64,000 nucleotides of DNA from DATNPH01 sp036703315 (GTDB taxonomy: Bacteria > Cyanobacteriota > Cyanobacteriia > Cyanobacteriales > Coleofasciculaceae): the NCBI GenBank assembly GCA_036703315.1, contig DATNPH010000190.1, positions 1-64,000 of the forward strand, in the 5' to 3' direction. Every line of letters begins with the position of its first letter. The stretch's first letter is position 1. The position numbers and the translations under genes were made by a program. Under the pieces are notes generated by a model. The model saw only the letters and a program-made list of their open reading frames with translations, made no database searches and was not told where the DNA came from. Shown piece after piece: positions 18,436 to 26,901 of this stretch.

Positions 18436-18594
18436 AAACGTTTTTCCTATTTATTAAAAGCTGAAAGCAAAATAACTTAATTGATTTCCCTGTGTCTGCT
18501 AACCCTGGATAGATATCTGGTTCTACCAATTTAAACAATATGGGATCGCTACGAATCAGGATGATCGCGTTGGGCTACCGTGATGCTGTTGCGC

Positions 18595-19308
18595 CTAAAA
18601 AGAGTCGGGACGAGAATCGGAAGAAAACAATCCCAGCAACGGTCCGAGGATCGCTCCAAAAACAAATCCTCCAATGTGTGCCCAGTAAGCGACTCCACCA
18701 TTCTCCATACCGATGTTACTCGGTACATTTAGACTAGCAACGCCGTATAAGGCTTGCTGGAGAAACCAAATCCCTAGAAAGAAGATTGCCGGAATGTTAG
18801 GGAAGGTAATGAATGGTCCAAGAAACAGTAAAGTTCGGACTTTGGCATGGGGAAACCTGAGAATATAGGCACCCAACACCCCAGCGATCGCGCCACTGGC
18901 ACCCAACGAAGGAAGAGCCGATTGTGTTGAGAAAATCCACTGAGCCAAAGCGGCTAAGGATCCGCAAGCTAGATAAAAAATTAAGTACTTGACGTGACCC
19001 AGCTGGTCTTCAATATTGTTGCCAAAAATCCATAAAAACAGCATATTCCCGAAAATATGCGCAAAACCGCCATGCAGGAATTGGGATGTTATTAGCGTTA
19101 ACGGTTCCGGTATCGGCTGATTGACTGGAATACCATTCAAGTTGGCTGTTAGCTCTCTAGGAACGACAGCATAAAGTTGGAAAAAGCGCTCTAGCTGAGG
19201 CGGACTCAAACTCAGTTCATATATAAACACAAGAATGTTTATAACAATCAGCGCATAGGTCACATAAGCTGTAGTGCGCGTCGGATTGTGATCGTTAATG
19301 GGAAACAC
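18595..19308 (-). CDS. Rhomboid-family intramembrane serine protease (upstream copy)
   Basis: A 237-aa paralogue of the adjacent downstream gene, sharing the N-terminal TAYVTYALIVINILVFIYEL region, catalytic SLGASGAIAGV and AYWAHIGGFVFG. It keeps the canonical HGGFAHIFGNMLFLWIFG helix pair of bacterial rhomboids. GTG at 19308 is preceded by AGGAA. The two genes are separated by about 160 bp, so each may have its own promoter. Residual differences concentrate in loop regions after helix 4, where substrate choice could differ. Confidence 0.92.
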   Translation of the reverse strand: MFPINDHNPTRTTAYVTYALIVINILVFIYELSLSPPQLERFFQLYAVVPRELTANLNGIPVNQPIPEPLTLITSQFLHGGFAHIFGNMLFLWIFGNNIEDQLGHVKYLIFYLACGSLAALAQWIFSTQSALPSLGASGAIAGVLGAYILRFPHAKVRTLLFLGPFITFPNIPAIFFLGIWFLQQALYGVASLNVPSNIGMENGGVAYWAHIGGFVFGAILGPLLGLFSSDSRPDSF

Positions 19309-19432
19309 AACTGTCGTTCCTATTTATCCAAAAACAGCGAAAACCCTAACCCAACTTGTCCTGATGTATCTGTCATCTAGTGATAAGTTTAGTCTTGTTA
19401 TGGTAAAGCATTACCGACGTTTTTATCTCAAC

Positions 19433-19460
19433 AAAAAACCCCTCTATGTTTAGAGAGGGG
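19433..19460 (-). terminator. Rho-independent terminator of petE
   Basis: On the minus strand CCCCTCT pairs with AGAGGGG (19454-19460 with 19439-19445) around an 8-nt loop, followed directly by six T. It lies about 140 bp after the petE stop codon. Confidence 0.85.
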
Positions 19461-19603
19461 GAAATTCTTGGCAAAAGATGATTTTGAAAAATTTACCAGC
19501 CTTGCTCAGAGGGTAACTAGAGCATAGACAGCCATATCGTTAGTTTGATTATCACGAGAGATGCGCCTCAAAAGCTGGAAATGCCAACGAACTAACTGAG
19601 GTG

Positions 19604-20026
19604 TTAGCCTTCAACGATGATTTTACCTACCATACCAGCACCACGGTGAGGTTGGCAGTAGTAGGAGTAGGTGCCAGGTTCGGCATCTGCGGGGAAACTC
19701 GCCTCGAAAGACTCACCGGGAGAAAACGTTAACTTCTCATGAGACAACTTCTTCGCGAATGCCTTGTCTCCTCCAGGGAATTTAGTGTCATCAAAGACAG
19801 CGTTATGAGGAGGAACTTTATTCATCACCCACTTAACCGTGTCACCCGGCTTGATTGTGAGACTTGACGGTTCAAACTGAAGCAATCCCTTGTCGGTACC
19901 CATCTTCACTGTGTAGGTTTCTGCGGCGGCAGGGGAAGCTGACAACGCAAAGCTAGCGACTACCAGCAAGATAGCAGACAGTAGCAAACCTAGCCTGCGT
20001 GGAATTGCGGCTTTAAATTTCATCAT
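19604..20026 (-). CDS. petE: Plastocyanin precursor
   Basis: Soluble copper protein that carries electrons from cytochrome b6f to photosystem I in the thylakoid lumen. A Sec signal of about 35 residues ends at SPAAA, and the mature chain starts ETYTVKMG. Copper ligands are all present: His74 (VPPHNAVFD), Cys124, His127 (YYCQPHRGAG) and Met132. Two ATGs are adjacent; GGAG is better spaced for the second (20023). It follows psbV and psbV2 on the same strand but has its own terminator. Copper-dependent regulation would be usual but no operator is evident. Confidence 0.97.
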   Translation of the reverse strand: MMKFKAAIPRRLGLLLSAILLVVASFALSASPAAAETYTVKMGTDKGLLQFEPSSLTIKPGDTVKWVMNKVPPHNAVFDDTKFPGGDKAFAKKLSHEKLTFSPGESFEASFPADAEPGTYSYYCQPHRGAGMVGKIIVEG

Positions 20027-20115
20027 TTTCTCCGAAAATTCTCAATTGAAGTCTTTATTAGTATTTTAGGGCAACTCTTTACGTTCTTACGGTTAAAACC
20101 TTGCCCTGTCGGCTC

Positions 20116-20652
20116 TCAAAAATTTGCTGTACCCCATCCAGGTGCTTTTTGTGCTGCCCTAAGAACAAATGCTGCTAACTTTTCTATTTGCTCCTGCGGT
20201 ATCCAGCTTTCTGAGACTTGGCGGCACCAAAAACTTGGCTCGCTCCCATCATACGTCATTGGTTCTCTGAAGAAAGCTACTAAACTGTTGATGTTATTGC
20301 GAGGGGGCGTGGCACCAGCTAGGCTATCTAGAGCCAACGAAACCGTTGGATCTGGCAAAGTGGCTCCCCCAACATGACAATTCAAGCAATGTGCCTCAAA
20401 CAGTTCCTTGCCTGCGGACAAGTCTTGCGGAGAGAACGGTTTAGTCCCCCCCTGCCCATCCAAATCAAGAGAAATAGGCTCTGTAGCCCGTAGGTACTGC
20501 CTGACATAGTTGTCTATAGCCGCATCAGCGGGTGAGCTGACCATAAAGACGCTGAGGATAGCCATTAAAGCGGCAACTATACCATTCACTGACCACAGTT
20601 GACGCCGTAATGCATCCAAAAATTGAGTGATTTTGAGTAAGTAGGTCAGCAT
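20116..20652 (-). CDS. psbV2: Cytochrome c550-like PsbV2
   Basis: A lumenal c-type cytochrome of 178 aa related to PsbV. A long N-terminal signal ends near PADA (residue 44). The haem site is CLNCH (Cys89, Cys92, His93). Where PsbV has the second axial histidine, this protein has FWCRQ with Cys143, exactly 50 residues after His93. From memory, the crystallised Thermosynechococcus PsbV2 has unusual His/Cys ligation, and this spacing agrees. The function of PsbV2 is uncertain; it is not a standard PSII subunit. It lies directly after psbV, separated by a heptamer repeat block, and before petE. Confidence 0.93.
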   Translation of the reverse strand: MLTYLLKITQFLDALRRQLWSVNGIVAALMAILSVFMVSSPADAAIDNYVRQYLRATEPISLDLDGQGGTKPFSPQDLSAGKELFEAHCLNCHVGGATLPDPTVSLALDSLAGATPPRNNINSLVAFFREPMTYDGSEPSFWCRQVSESWIPQEQIEKLAAFVLRAAQKAPGWGTANF

Positions 20653-20766
20653 TAGTTCTTAGTCCTTAGTTCTTAGTCCTTAGTCCTGAGCCATCAGTCA
20701 TTAGTCATTAATCGGTAGTCTACAAGCTAGCAACCAATGACCAATGACCAATGACCAATGACCAAT
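20653..20766. repeat. Heptameric short tandem repeat block
   Basis: A (CTTAGTC/TTAGTCA)-type heptamer series at about 20655-20718 is followed by four exact ACCAATG heptamers plus a partial (20733-20766). The two halves are imperfectly complementary and can form a hairpin between psbV and psbV2. This is typical of cyanobacterial STRR sequences. Confidence 0.9.
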
Positions 20767-20782
20767 TCCCAAAAGCTGGGTC

Positions 20783-21271
20783 TTAGTTGAAGACTTTGCC
20801 GCCTCCCCACATTTTGCCGAGGATTTTCGGCTGGAGGAGAATATGACCTGCGATCGCCTCTAGGTCGTCATCAGTAAGGTTTCTCATCTCTGGATAGATA
20901 TCAGCACTCTTCATACTGGGGTGTAACTCAGCAATCTCAGTTTCCCCGTCATAAGTGGTGGGATTCTTCAGGTAATCCACCAAGGCGACAATGCTATCGC
21001 GTGGTGGTGTTGCGAAGGCGAGCGAATCAGGACTTAGCCCCACGTTGGGATCAGTTTTCGTTCTTCCTCCACCATGACATTGAGAACAGGAATCGTTAAA
21101 CAGGCGTTTGCCTTTCTGTACTTGTTCAAGGCTGAGGACAACAGTGTCACCTGCTTCATTTACCTTTACCGTGCGAACCTCTGGGGTAAGTTCAACGGCA
21201 GATACACTCCCAACCCCAATTTGAAAGGCAAAGAATATAGTCGCTACTGCAAGCAAGATGAATCGCTTCAT
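20783..21271 (-). CDS. psbV: Photosystem II extrinsic cytochrome c550
   Basis: Stabilises the manganese cluster and its calcium/chloride environment on the lumenal side of PSII. Signal peptide of 25 residues ends SVSA; the mature protein begins VELTPEVR. Haem motif CSQCH gives mature His41, and ELHPS gives mature His92, the canonical bis-histidine pair. I start at ATG 21271 because AGGAGA lies about 8 nt upstream and the signal peptide begins there; the 36-residue extension from further upstream is not plausible. First gene of psbV-psbV2-petE. Confidence 0.97.
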   Translation of the reverse strand: MKRFILLAVATIFFAFQIGVGSVSAVELTPEVRTVKVNEAGDTVVLSLEQVQKGKRLFNDSCSQCHGGGRTKTDPNVGLSPDSLAFATPPRDSIVALVDYLKNPTTYDGETEIAELHPSMKSADIYPEMRNLTDDDLEAIAGHILLQPKILGKMWGGGKVFN

Positions 21272-21491
21272 TCTTGGTTCTCCTTGGAAAATTTGGCTCA
21301 TTCGTTTTGGATGCTCAACACAGCACCGACTCAATCTCTGCTTATCCCCTACGTGAGAGGCATCACAGTCAACTGTCAACTATTAATTAGGGGAAAAAGA
21401 CATCTACAGGGCGAAGGAAACGCGCCTTGGCTCTCTTGGATCTTCCAAGCAAGGCATTGCTCACCAATGGGCAGGTTGAGTACCATCTCTC

Positions 21492-21683
21492 CTACGGTGG
21501 TGTGACGGAGCCTTGTCTTTTGGACAAAATCTTAGAAATAATTGCCTTGGCATCCTCCAAGGCCAGACGAGTTTCTTGAGTTTTGTAAGCAATTCCCAAC
21601 TGCTCGCATAAATGGTATACCTCCTCGATAGGAAGGTCGTATTCGGCAGCAATCTCCACAATTGACAGGTCTGCAAACCCCAT
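21492..21683 (-). CDS. Small cyanobacterial protein with IF-2 N-terminal-like helix-turn-helix
   Basis: A 63-residue basic/acidic mix: MGFADLSIVEIAAEYDLPIEEVY, then LCEQLGIAYKTQETRLALEDAKAI. The spacing of small helices resembles the IF2_N fold that precedes initiation factor IF-2, or a short HTH. I start at ATG 21683; the longer upstream extension is low-complexity and not gene-like. It lies between accD and psbV on the same strand. Role unknown; nucleic-acid or partner binding is only suggested by the fold. Confidence 0.75.
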   Translation of the reverse strand: MGFADLSIVEIAAEYDLPIEEVYHLCEQLGIAYKTQETRLALEDAKAIISKILSKRQGSVTPP

Positions 21684-21995
21684 AATTTTTGGCTGGCTGA
21701 AACAAGATCGAGTCGCTCTAATATGAATATGATGCCACTGAGCGACCCTTTTCCCTACATTAGCTAATCGGTTGGGATCAGCATTAATCGCGGGAGCCCC
21801 GCGCTGTACCCTTAGGGTCAACGCCGGGAGTAGTCACTCGGAACCTATCACGCTTGGGTTCATGACGGCTGTTGCTCCTATTTGAAAATGGGGAGTGGGG
21901 AGAATCAAGTCCAACGAAAAACCCTTTCAAGCTTCAAGGGGGCGAGTGTGTCACCTATCCCGCCCCCATCTGATACTAGGACGCGGATTTGAGGC
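21684..21995. other. Gene-free 312 bp between accD and the small IF-2-N-like gene
   Basis: No convincing reading frame. It contains a short palindrome around tacccttagggt and a G/C-rich inverted pair gcggg/cccgc near 21808-21820. Probably holds the accD 3' end and a promoter for the next gene. Confidence 0.5.
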
Positions 21996-22928
21996 TCAAG
22001 GGTTTCCAGAAATTTTGAGTAATTGTTCAACAGCATCTTCTGGTCGGTGAAGCACTGGTGGGGCAACAGGAAGGGGCTGATGTAAGCGAATCAGCTGAGC
22101 CAGAGTTTTTTTCAACTGGGTACGAGACACGATCGCATCCACAAAACCATGCTGTAGTAGATATTCAGCGGTCTGGAAATCATCGGGAAGCTTTTCTCTG
22201 AGGGTTTGCTCAATCACGCGGCGTCCGGCGAAGGCAATGGTTGCCTGCGGTTCTGCCAAAATAATGTCTCCAAGCATGGCAAAGCTAGCTGTAACGCCGC
22301 CAGTTGTGGGATGAGTCAGAACTGGAATGTACAGCAATCTGGCTTCACGATGGCGTTCTAGCGCGCCTGAGATTTTCGCCATCTGCATTAGACTTAACAT
22401 TCCCTCTTGCATCCTTGCCCCCCCAGAGGCACAGACGATTACAACGGGTAAGCGCTGCCGCGTCCCTTGCTCAATGAGACGAGTGAGTTTTTCGCCTACT
22501 ACAGAACCCATGCTGCCGCCCATGAAGCGAAAGTCCATGACACCCAAGGCAACTGGCAAACCATCCAGCTGACCGGTGCCGGTTTGTACCGCGTCGGTTA
22601 GCCTGGTTTTTTCTTGAGTTTCCCGCAAGCGATCGCTATATTGTTTGCGATCGCGGAATTTCAGGGGATCAGTCGGACACACCTGTTCATCCATGCAATT
22701 CCAGGTATTAGCATCAATGAGCTGGCGGATGCGTTCATCACTAAAGACCCGCATATGATGGTCGCACTCCAAGCAGACCATTTGATTACCTTTTAGGTCT
22801 TTGGTGTAAGCCAAGACACCGCAAGCCTCACACTTTGTCCACAACCCGTCCGCAATTTCCCGTTCTTGTTTGGGTTGACTACTCGGCTCTGATTTCCGTC
22901 GATTTGCAAACCAATCAAATAGAGACAT
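21996..22928 (-). CDS. accD: Acetyl-CoA carboxylase carboxyltransferase subunit beta
   Basis: Transfers the carboxyl group from carboxybiotin to acetyl-CoA, with AccA, in the first step of fatty-acid synthesis. The N-terminal zinc ribbon is complete: Cys33, Cys36, Cys52 and Cys55. The crotonase-like core carries GVMDFRFMGGSMGSVVGEK, VIVCASGGARMQEG and THPTTGGVTASFAMLGD. The 310-aa length is normal. Cytoplasmic. It lies 16 bp after a DUF2007 gene, so the two are probably co-transcribed. Confidence 0.97.
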   Translation of the reverse strand: MSLFDWFANRRKSEPSSQPKQEREIADGLWTKCEACGVLAYTKDLKGNQMVCLECDHHMRVFSDERIRQLIDANTWNCMDEQVCPTDPLKFRDRKQYSDRLRETQEKTRLTDAVQTGTGQLDGLPVALGVMDFRFMGGSMGSVVGEKLTRLIEQGTRQRLPVVIVCASGGARMQEGMLSLMQMAKISGALERHREARLLYIPVLTHPTTGGVTASFAMLGDIILAEPQATIAFAGRRVIEQTLREKLPDDFQTAEYLLQHGFVDAIVSRTQLKKTLAQLIRLHQPLPVAPPVLHRPEDAVEQLLKISGNP

Positions 22929-22944
22929 GAAATTTTTTTATTCC

Positions 22945-23175
22945 TTAATTGTTATCTGTGCCGTGAGCTTGCTCCTCCTCTGGAGAACTCAACAGAAGCA
23001 AGGCTGTCCATTGGTCTTGTGAGCGAACTTGTAAAGCAGAGGGACTACCCGCACCGAAATAGGAAGCTATTCCCGTGTCAAGAATCCGACTAGGGATATC
23101 GTGAGCCGCTAGCACCTGCTGCATTAGCTCGGCTTCCCAACGGGCATTGGTAGTTTTTAGTGTTATCCAAGACAC
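22945..23175 (-). CDS. DUF2007-family small protein
   Basis: A 76-residue protein with WITLKTTNARWEAELMQQVL and AHDIPSRI-LDTG, the pattern of DUF2007 (a ferredoxin-like fold that binds at the ends of proteins or small ligands). The C-terminus is acidic. It precedes accD by 16 bp on the same strand. Function is not established; a regulatory or adaptor role is a guess. Confidence 0.8.
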   Translation of the reverse strand: MSWITLKTTNARWEAELMQQVLAAHDIPSRILDTGIASYFGAGSPSALQVRSQDQWTALLLLSSPEEEQAHGTDNN

Positions 23176-23312
23176 AGGTTAATCTTATCAAGACTCAAGC
23201 GGCATGTTTTTGGGTAAATGATACAAGCAATTGGGGATTAGAAATTGGAAATTCACAATTGCACAGCTATAAGATTTTCCATACATATGGCTCTGTTCCC
23301 AGTACCTATTTC

Positions 23313-24134
23313 CTAGTTCAGAGGGAAAAATAGCCGTAGATAAGTAGACAAAATTGCCTCACCCAAAAAGATAGTTAATCCCGCTCCTAAGGCGAGGAAT
23401 GGACCAAAGGGCATTGGTTGCCGTCTGTCTAGCCATCCAAGGGCGATCGCGCCTCCACCGGCAAAGGCTCCTACTGCACAAGCGATAAACCCACTTAATA
23501 GCAGGTACTTCCACCCCAACCAGGCTCCCATCATCGCCGCTAATTTGGCATCCCCTCCCCCCATTGCGGTTTGCCCAAAAACAATTGAGCCGCCAAAGGC
23601 AATCATGTCAAATAACCAAATACCCAGTACAGCACCAATAATGCCGCTGATCAATTGATGCGATACTCCTGCTGGTTGAGACGCTTGGAAAAAACCCGTA
23701 GTTCCTCGAAACACTAAACCCGTAACTAATCCTGATTGAGTGAGTGAATTGGGTAGGGTCATCGTATCCAAGTCAATCAGAGATAGCGTCAATAACCAAC
23801 TTAAAAAAGCCCAATACCCCAAAGTTTCTACAGTAAAACCATACGTCCAGAAAACCAGTAAAAACAAAACACCTGTTATTGCCTCTACCAAGGGATAGCG
23901 TATAGAAATCGGGCTTCTACAGTGACGACATCGCCCTTTCAACCACAGCCAACCCAAGACAGGTATATTCTCGCGCTTTCCCAGCTGATGTAAACAATGA
24001 GGACAACGAGAAGCAGGCCACAGAATAGATAAATTCGCTGGCACTCGGTAAACTACAACATTTAGGAAGCTACCAAACGATGCACCCAGAGCAAAAACAA
24101 TCAAACAAGTCAGGCTGGCAAACAAAGCTTCCAT
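23313..24134 (-). CDS. pilD: Type IV prepilin peptidase/N-methyltransferase
   Basis: Inner-membrane aspartyl protease that cuts the leader of type IV prepilins and methylates the new N-terminus. At 273 aa it has the family's N-terminal cytoplasmic domain with two CxxC pairs, CPHC and CRHC, and the two catalytic aspartates in SLIDLDTMTLPN and GGGDAKLAAMMGAWLG. About seven to eight membrane helices. It lacks pil genes beside it, as is common in cyanobacteria. A heptamer repeat block lies directly upstream of its start. Confidence 0.95.
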   Translation of the reverse strand: MEALFASLTCLIVFALGASFGSFLNVVVYRVPANLSILWPASRCPHCLHQLGKRENIPVLGWLWLKGRCRHCRSPISIRYPLVEAITGVLFLLVFWTYGFTVETLGYWAFLSWLLTLSLIDLDTMTLPNSLTQSGLVTGLVFRGTTGFFQASQPAGVSHQLISGIIGAVLGIWLFDMIAFGGSIVFGQTAMGGGDAKLAAMMGAWLGWKYLLLSGFIACAVGAFAGGGAIALGWLDRRQPMPFGPFLALGAGLTIFLGEAILSTYLRLFFPLN

Positions 24135-24136
24135 GT

Positions 24137-24205
24137 CTTAGTTATTCGTCCTTAGTCATTAGTCCTTAGTTTAATAACCAATGACTAATAAGTAATAACT
24201 AATAA
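24137..24205. repeat. Heptameric short tandem repeat block
   Basis: A ttagtcattagtccttag-type series (24137-24175) meets its imperfect complement aataaccaatgactaataagtaat (24173-24200), giving a hairpin between the 114-aa gene and pilD. Same type as at 20653. Confidence 0.85.
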
Positions 24206-24543
24206 ATTTCTGCCTCAAGTTGACTAAAAGGTACAAAACATTCTTGGGGCAAAAGAATCGGTTTGTTTCTAAAAATTAGTTTTCCCCGATGTGTATAGCG
24301 ATCAATCGCTACACCATAAGGGCGCTGTGTGACCTCTGGATGAACTTCGTAATAAATACGGTAAATCTGCCGAGCTGCCCTCAATATAGCGGGGTCTAGC
24401 AACATTGGTAGATCCATCCGCTCTGTATAGTATTCTTCTTGCCATTGCTGTGATGTATACACCAGCCGCCTACCCCTATTGTTTAAGCTCGACTTTAATC
24501 CACTAGCGCCATAACAGCAAGAGGTCTTGGGATGACGCACCAA
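24199..24543 (-). CDS. Small hypothetical protein between leuB and pilD
   Basis: 114 residues with an Arg/Tyr-rich helical core (LLDPAILRAARQIYRIYYEV) and a C-terminal beta-like part (YTHRGKLIFRNKPILLP). I do not recognise the family. The frame is the same as leuB: leuB ends in TAA at 24567-24565, and only eight codons later this frame has TTG (24543) and GTG (24540) starts. No good ribosome binding site is seen, so re-initiation after leuB is possible. An ATG at 24417 would give a 71-aa form. Its 3' end runs into the heptamer repeat. Moderate confidence that it is translated. Confidence 0.55.
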   Translation of the reverse strand: MVRHPKTSCCYGASGLKSSLNNRGRRLVYTSQQWQEEYYTERMDLPMLLDPAILRAARQIYRIYYEVHPEVTQRPYGVAIDRYTHRGKLIFRNKPILLPQECFVPFSQLEAEIY

Positions 24544-24564
24544 ACAAATACGCCCTTGCTGAAG

Positions 24565-25653
24565 TTAAGCTAACTCCAGTGCCTTAATCAGGGCATCACC
24601 CATTGCGCGGCAACCCAGCAGGTTCATTCCTTCAGACATGATATCTCCAGTGCGATCGCCTTTGTCCAATACCTTTAACACTGCCTGTTCAATTCGGTCA
24701 GCAGCTTGAGGTTGGTTTAAGTTGTAGCGCAGCATCATGGCTGCACTGAGCACTTGAGCCAAAGGGTTAGCTTTATCCTGACCGGCAATGTCAGGAGCTG
24801 AACCGTGGACGGGTTCAAAGACACCAGGACCCTTTTCCCCCAAACTAGCAGAGGGTAACATCCCAATGCTGCCAGTGAGCATTGCAGCGGCATCAGAGAG
24901 AATATCTCCGAACAGATTGCCAGTAACAATCGTATCAAACTGCTTAGGTGCCCTTAAAAGCTGCATGGCAGCATTATCAACATACATGTGAGATAGCTCA
25001 ACATCAGGATAGTCAGATGCTAACTGGGTAATGCGATCGCGCCATAACTGGGACACCTCCAACACATTTACCTTATCCACCGAACAGAGTTTTTTACGGC
25101 GTTTTTGAGCCGTCTCAAACGCCACCCGTCCAATTCTGTCAATTTCTGTTTCTGTGTACGCCATCGTATTGACACCCCGCTTCTCACCCGTCTCCGTAGT
25201 AAAAATCCCTCTGGGCTGACCAAAGTAGATACCACCTGTGAGTTCTCGTACCACCATAATATCGACGCCCTCAACCACTTCTCGTTTTAAGGTCGAGGCA
25301 TCAATCAGTTGAGGTAATATCGTTGCAGGCCGCAGATTGGCAAATAAACCCAATCCGGCACGCAGTCCTAGCAGTCCAGTTTCTGGGCGTAAATGGCGAG
25401 GGAGTGTATCCCACTTGTAACCTCCGATAGCCGCTAGCAATACAGCATCGCTATTGCGGCACTTTTCCAGGGTGTCAGCTGGCAGGGGTTCACCCACCGC
25501 ATCAATTGCCGCACCACCAATCAGAGCTTCCTGAAATTCAAAACTTATCTCCAGTTGCTCACCTACGAGCTTCAAAACATCTACCGCTACTGCCATGATT
25601 TCAGGGCCAATGCCATCGCCGGGAAGTAGCGTAATGCGGTAAGACTGGGTCAT
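24565..25653 (-). CDS. leuB: 3-isopropylmalate dehydrogenase
   Basis: Third enzyme of leucine synthesis: oxidises and decarboxylates 3-isopropylmalate using NAD. Diagnostic features are ITLLPGDGIGPEIM, LRPETGLLGLRAGLGLFANLRPA, VRELTGGIYFGQPRG, and TGNLFGDILSDAAAMLTGS, plus the adenine-binding GSAPDIAGQDKANP. Length 362 aa is usual. Cytoplasmic homodimer. Divergent from the ABC-transporter gene on the plus strand, and close to a small unknown gene downstream. Confidence 0.97.
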   Translation of the reverse strand: MTQSYRITLLPGDGIGPEIMAVAVDVLKLVGEQLEISFEFQEALIGGAAIDAVGEPLPADTLEKCRNSDAVLLAAIGGYKWDTLPRHLRPETGLLGLRAGLGLFANLRPATILPQLIDASTLKREVVEGVDIMVVRELTGGIYFGQPRGIFTTETGEKRGVNTMAYTETEIDRIGRVAFETAQKRRKKLCSVDKVNVLEVSQLWRDRITQLASDYPDVELSHMYVDNAAMQLLRAPKQFDTIVTGNLFGDILSDAAAMLTGSIGMLPSASLGEKGPGVFEPVHGSAPDIAGQDKANPLAQVLSAAMMLRYNLNQPQAADRIEQAVLKVLDKGDRTGDIMSEGMNLLGCRAMGDALIKALELA

Positions 25654-25869
25654 TTTACGTTTTGGCTAGGTTAACTATCTAAACGGTCGAGCAATTTTTT
25701 GCCGATTAAATATCATACCTAGCAAAGGTGTTAAAACTGAAAAATGGCTCGCCTGCTGCTCAGGGAAGGGGTTAGGCATCAGGAGTTGGGACTTGGTGTT
25801 TTATCTATCCCCAACCCCCAACGTCCAACGCCGTTCAATGCTAAGCAATTTTCTCGCCCCAGAGTACTC

Positions 25870-26820
25870 ATGGCAAAAGAACTAGCAATTTCCACCTACG
25901 GACTTACTAAGCAATTTGATCGACACCTTGCTGTCAATGATGTTGATTTGCAAGTGGAGGCGGGTGAAGTCTATGGACTGATTGGACCTAATGGTGCTGG
26001 AAAAACAACGCTGATACGGATGTTAGCAGCAGCAGAAGAGCCAACACTGGGAGAGATTTATATTAATGGCGATCGCCTGATGCGGGATGAAAACAACCCC
26101 ACACTGAAGCGACGCTTGGGTTATCTGCCAGATGACTTTCCGCTTTATGATGACTTAACCGTTTGGGACTACCTAGACTATTTTGGGCATCTGTATCGCT
26201 TGCGAGAACCGCGACGCCGCCGACGCATCCAGGAAGTCTTGGAACTGGTGCAACTCACCCAAAAGCGTAATAGTCTAATTGCTACCCTCTCACGAGGGAT
26301 GAAACAGCGCCTTAGTCTTGCTCGCACGATTATTCATGAGCCAATTGTGCTGATGTTGGATGAGCCGGTTTCTGGGCTTGACCCGATCGCGCGAATGCAG
26401 TTTCGCGAACTGATCAAGGTCTTGCAGGAAGCTGGGATGACCATTCTGATTTCCTCCCATGTCCTCAGTGATTTAGCCCAACTGTGTACATCAGTAGGCA
26501 TTATGGAACTAGGGTGTCTAGTGGAGAGTGCGCCGTTACAAGAGTTTTATCAGCGCCTAGGTTGTCAGCAAATCTTCATATCAACCTTGGGTCAGTTGGA
26601 TGTCTTACAAGCGGAACTAAGGAATCATCCGTTAGTCGAAAGCTGGGAGGTGTTACCAGAAACTAGCCGTTTGCGAGTTCACTTTTCAGGAGGTCAAGAG
26701 GATTGTGCCGACTTGTTGCGATCGCTCATTGCTGCCAATATTCCTCTTACAGAATTCCAGTCTACCCAGGAAGACCTTGAAACTATCTTTCTCAAGCTAG
26801 GTCATCAGCAGGCATCTTGA
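25870..26820 (+). CDS. ABC transporter ATP-binding protein (ABC-2 exporter type)
   Basis: ATPase of an exporter whose membrane partner is the next gene. Walker A is GPNGAGKTT, signature LSRGMKQRLSLA, Walker B IVLMLDEPVSGLDP, followed by the H-loop ILISSH. The C-terminal 90 residues match the extra domain common in ABC-2 exporters. I start at ATG 25870 (MAKELAIS); the upstream extension to 25744 reads as Pro/Arg-rich intergenic sequence containing a ccccaaccccc tract. Substrate unknown. Confidence 0.93.
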   Translation: MAKELAISTYGLTKQFDRHLAVNDVDLQVEAGEVYGLIGPNGAGKTTLIRMLAAAEEPTLGEIYINGDRLMRDENNPTLKRRLGYLPDDFPLYDDLTVWDYLDYFGHLYRLREPRRRRRIQEVLELVQLTQKRNSLIATLSRGMKQRLSLARTIIHEPIVLMLDEPVSGLDPIARMQFRELIKVLQEAGMTILISSHVLSDLAQLCTSVGIMELGCLVESAPLQEFYQRLGCQQIFISTLGQLDVLQAELRNHPLVESWEVLPETSRLRVHFSGGQEDCADLLRSLIAANIPLTEFQSTQEDLETIFLKLGHQQAS

Positions 26821-26901
26821 TTAGGGTTGCCAGGGAAAATATTGAGCAACTTTCTCACCTGCCAACCTGTAAGCTGCCAACTTGTGACTCGCTAACCCTA
26901 T

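Noticed and set aside
20653..20766. CRISPR array
   Set aside because: The heptamers are directly adjacent without spacers and there are no cas genes.
25744..25869. N-terminal extension of the ABC ATPase
   Set aside because: Reads as intergenic Pro/Arg-rich sequence; the conserved domain starts after ATG 25870.
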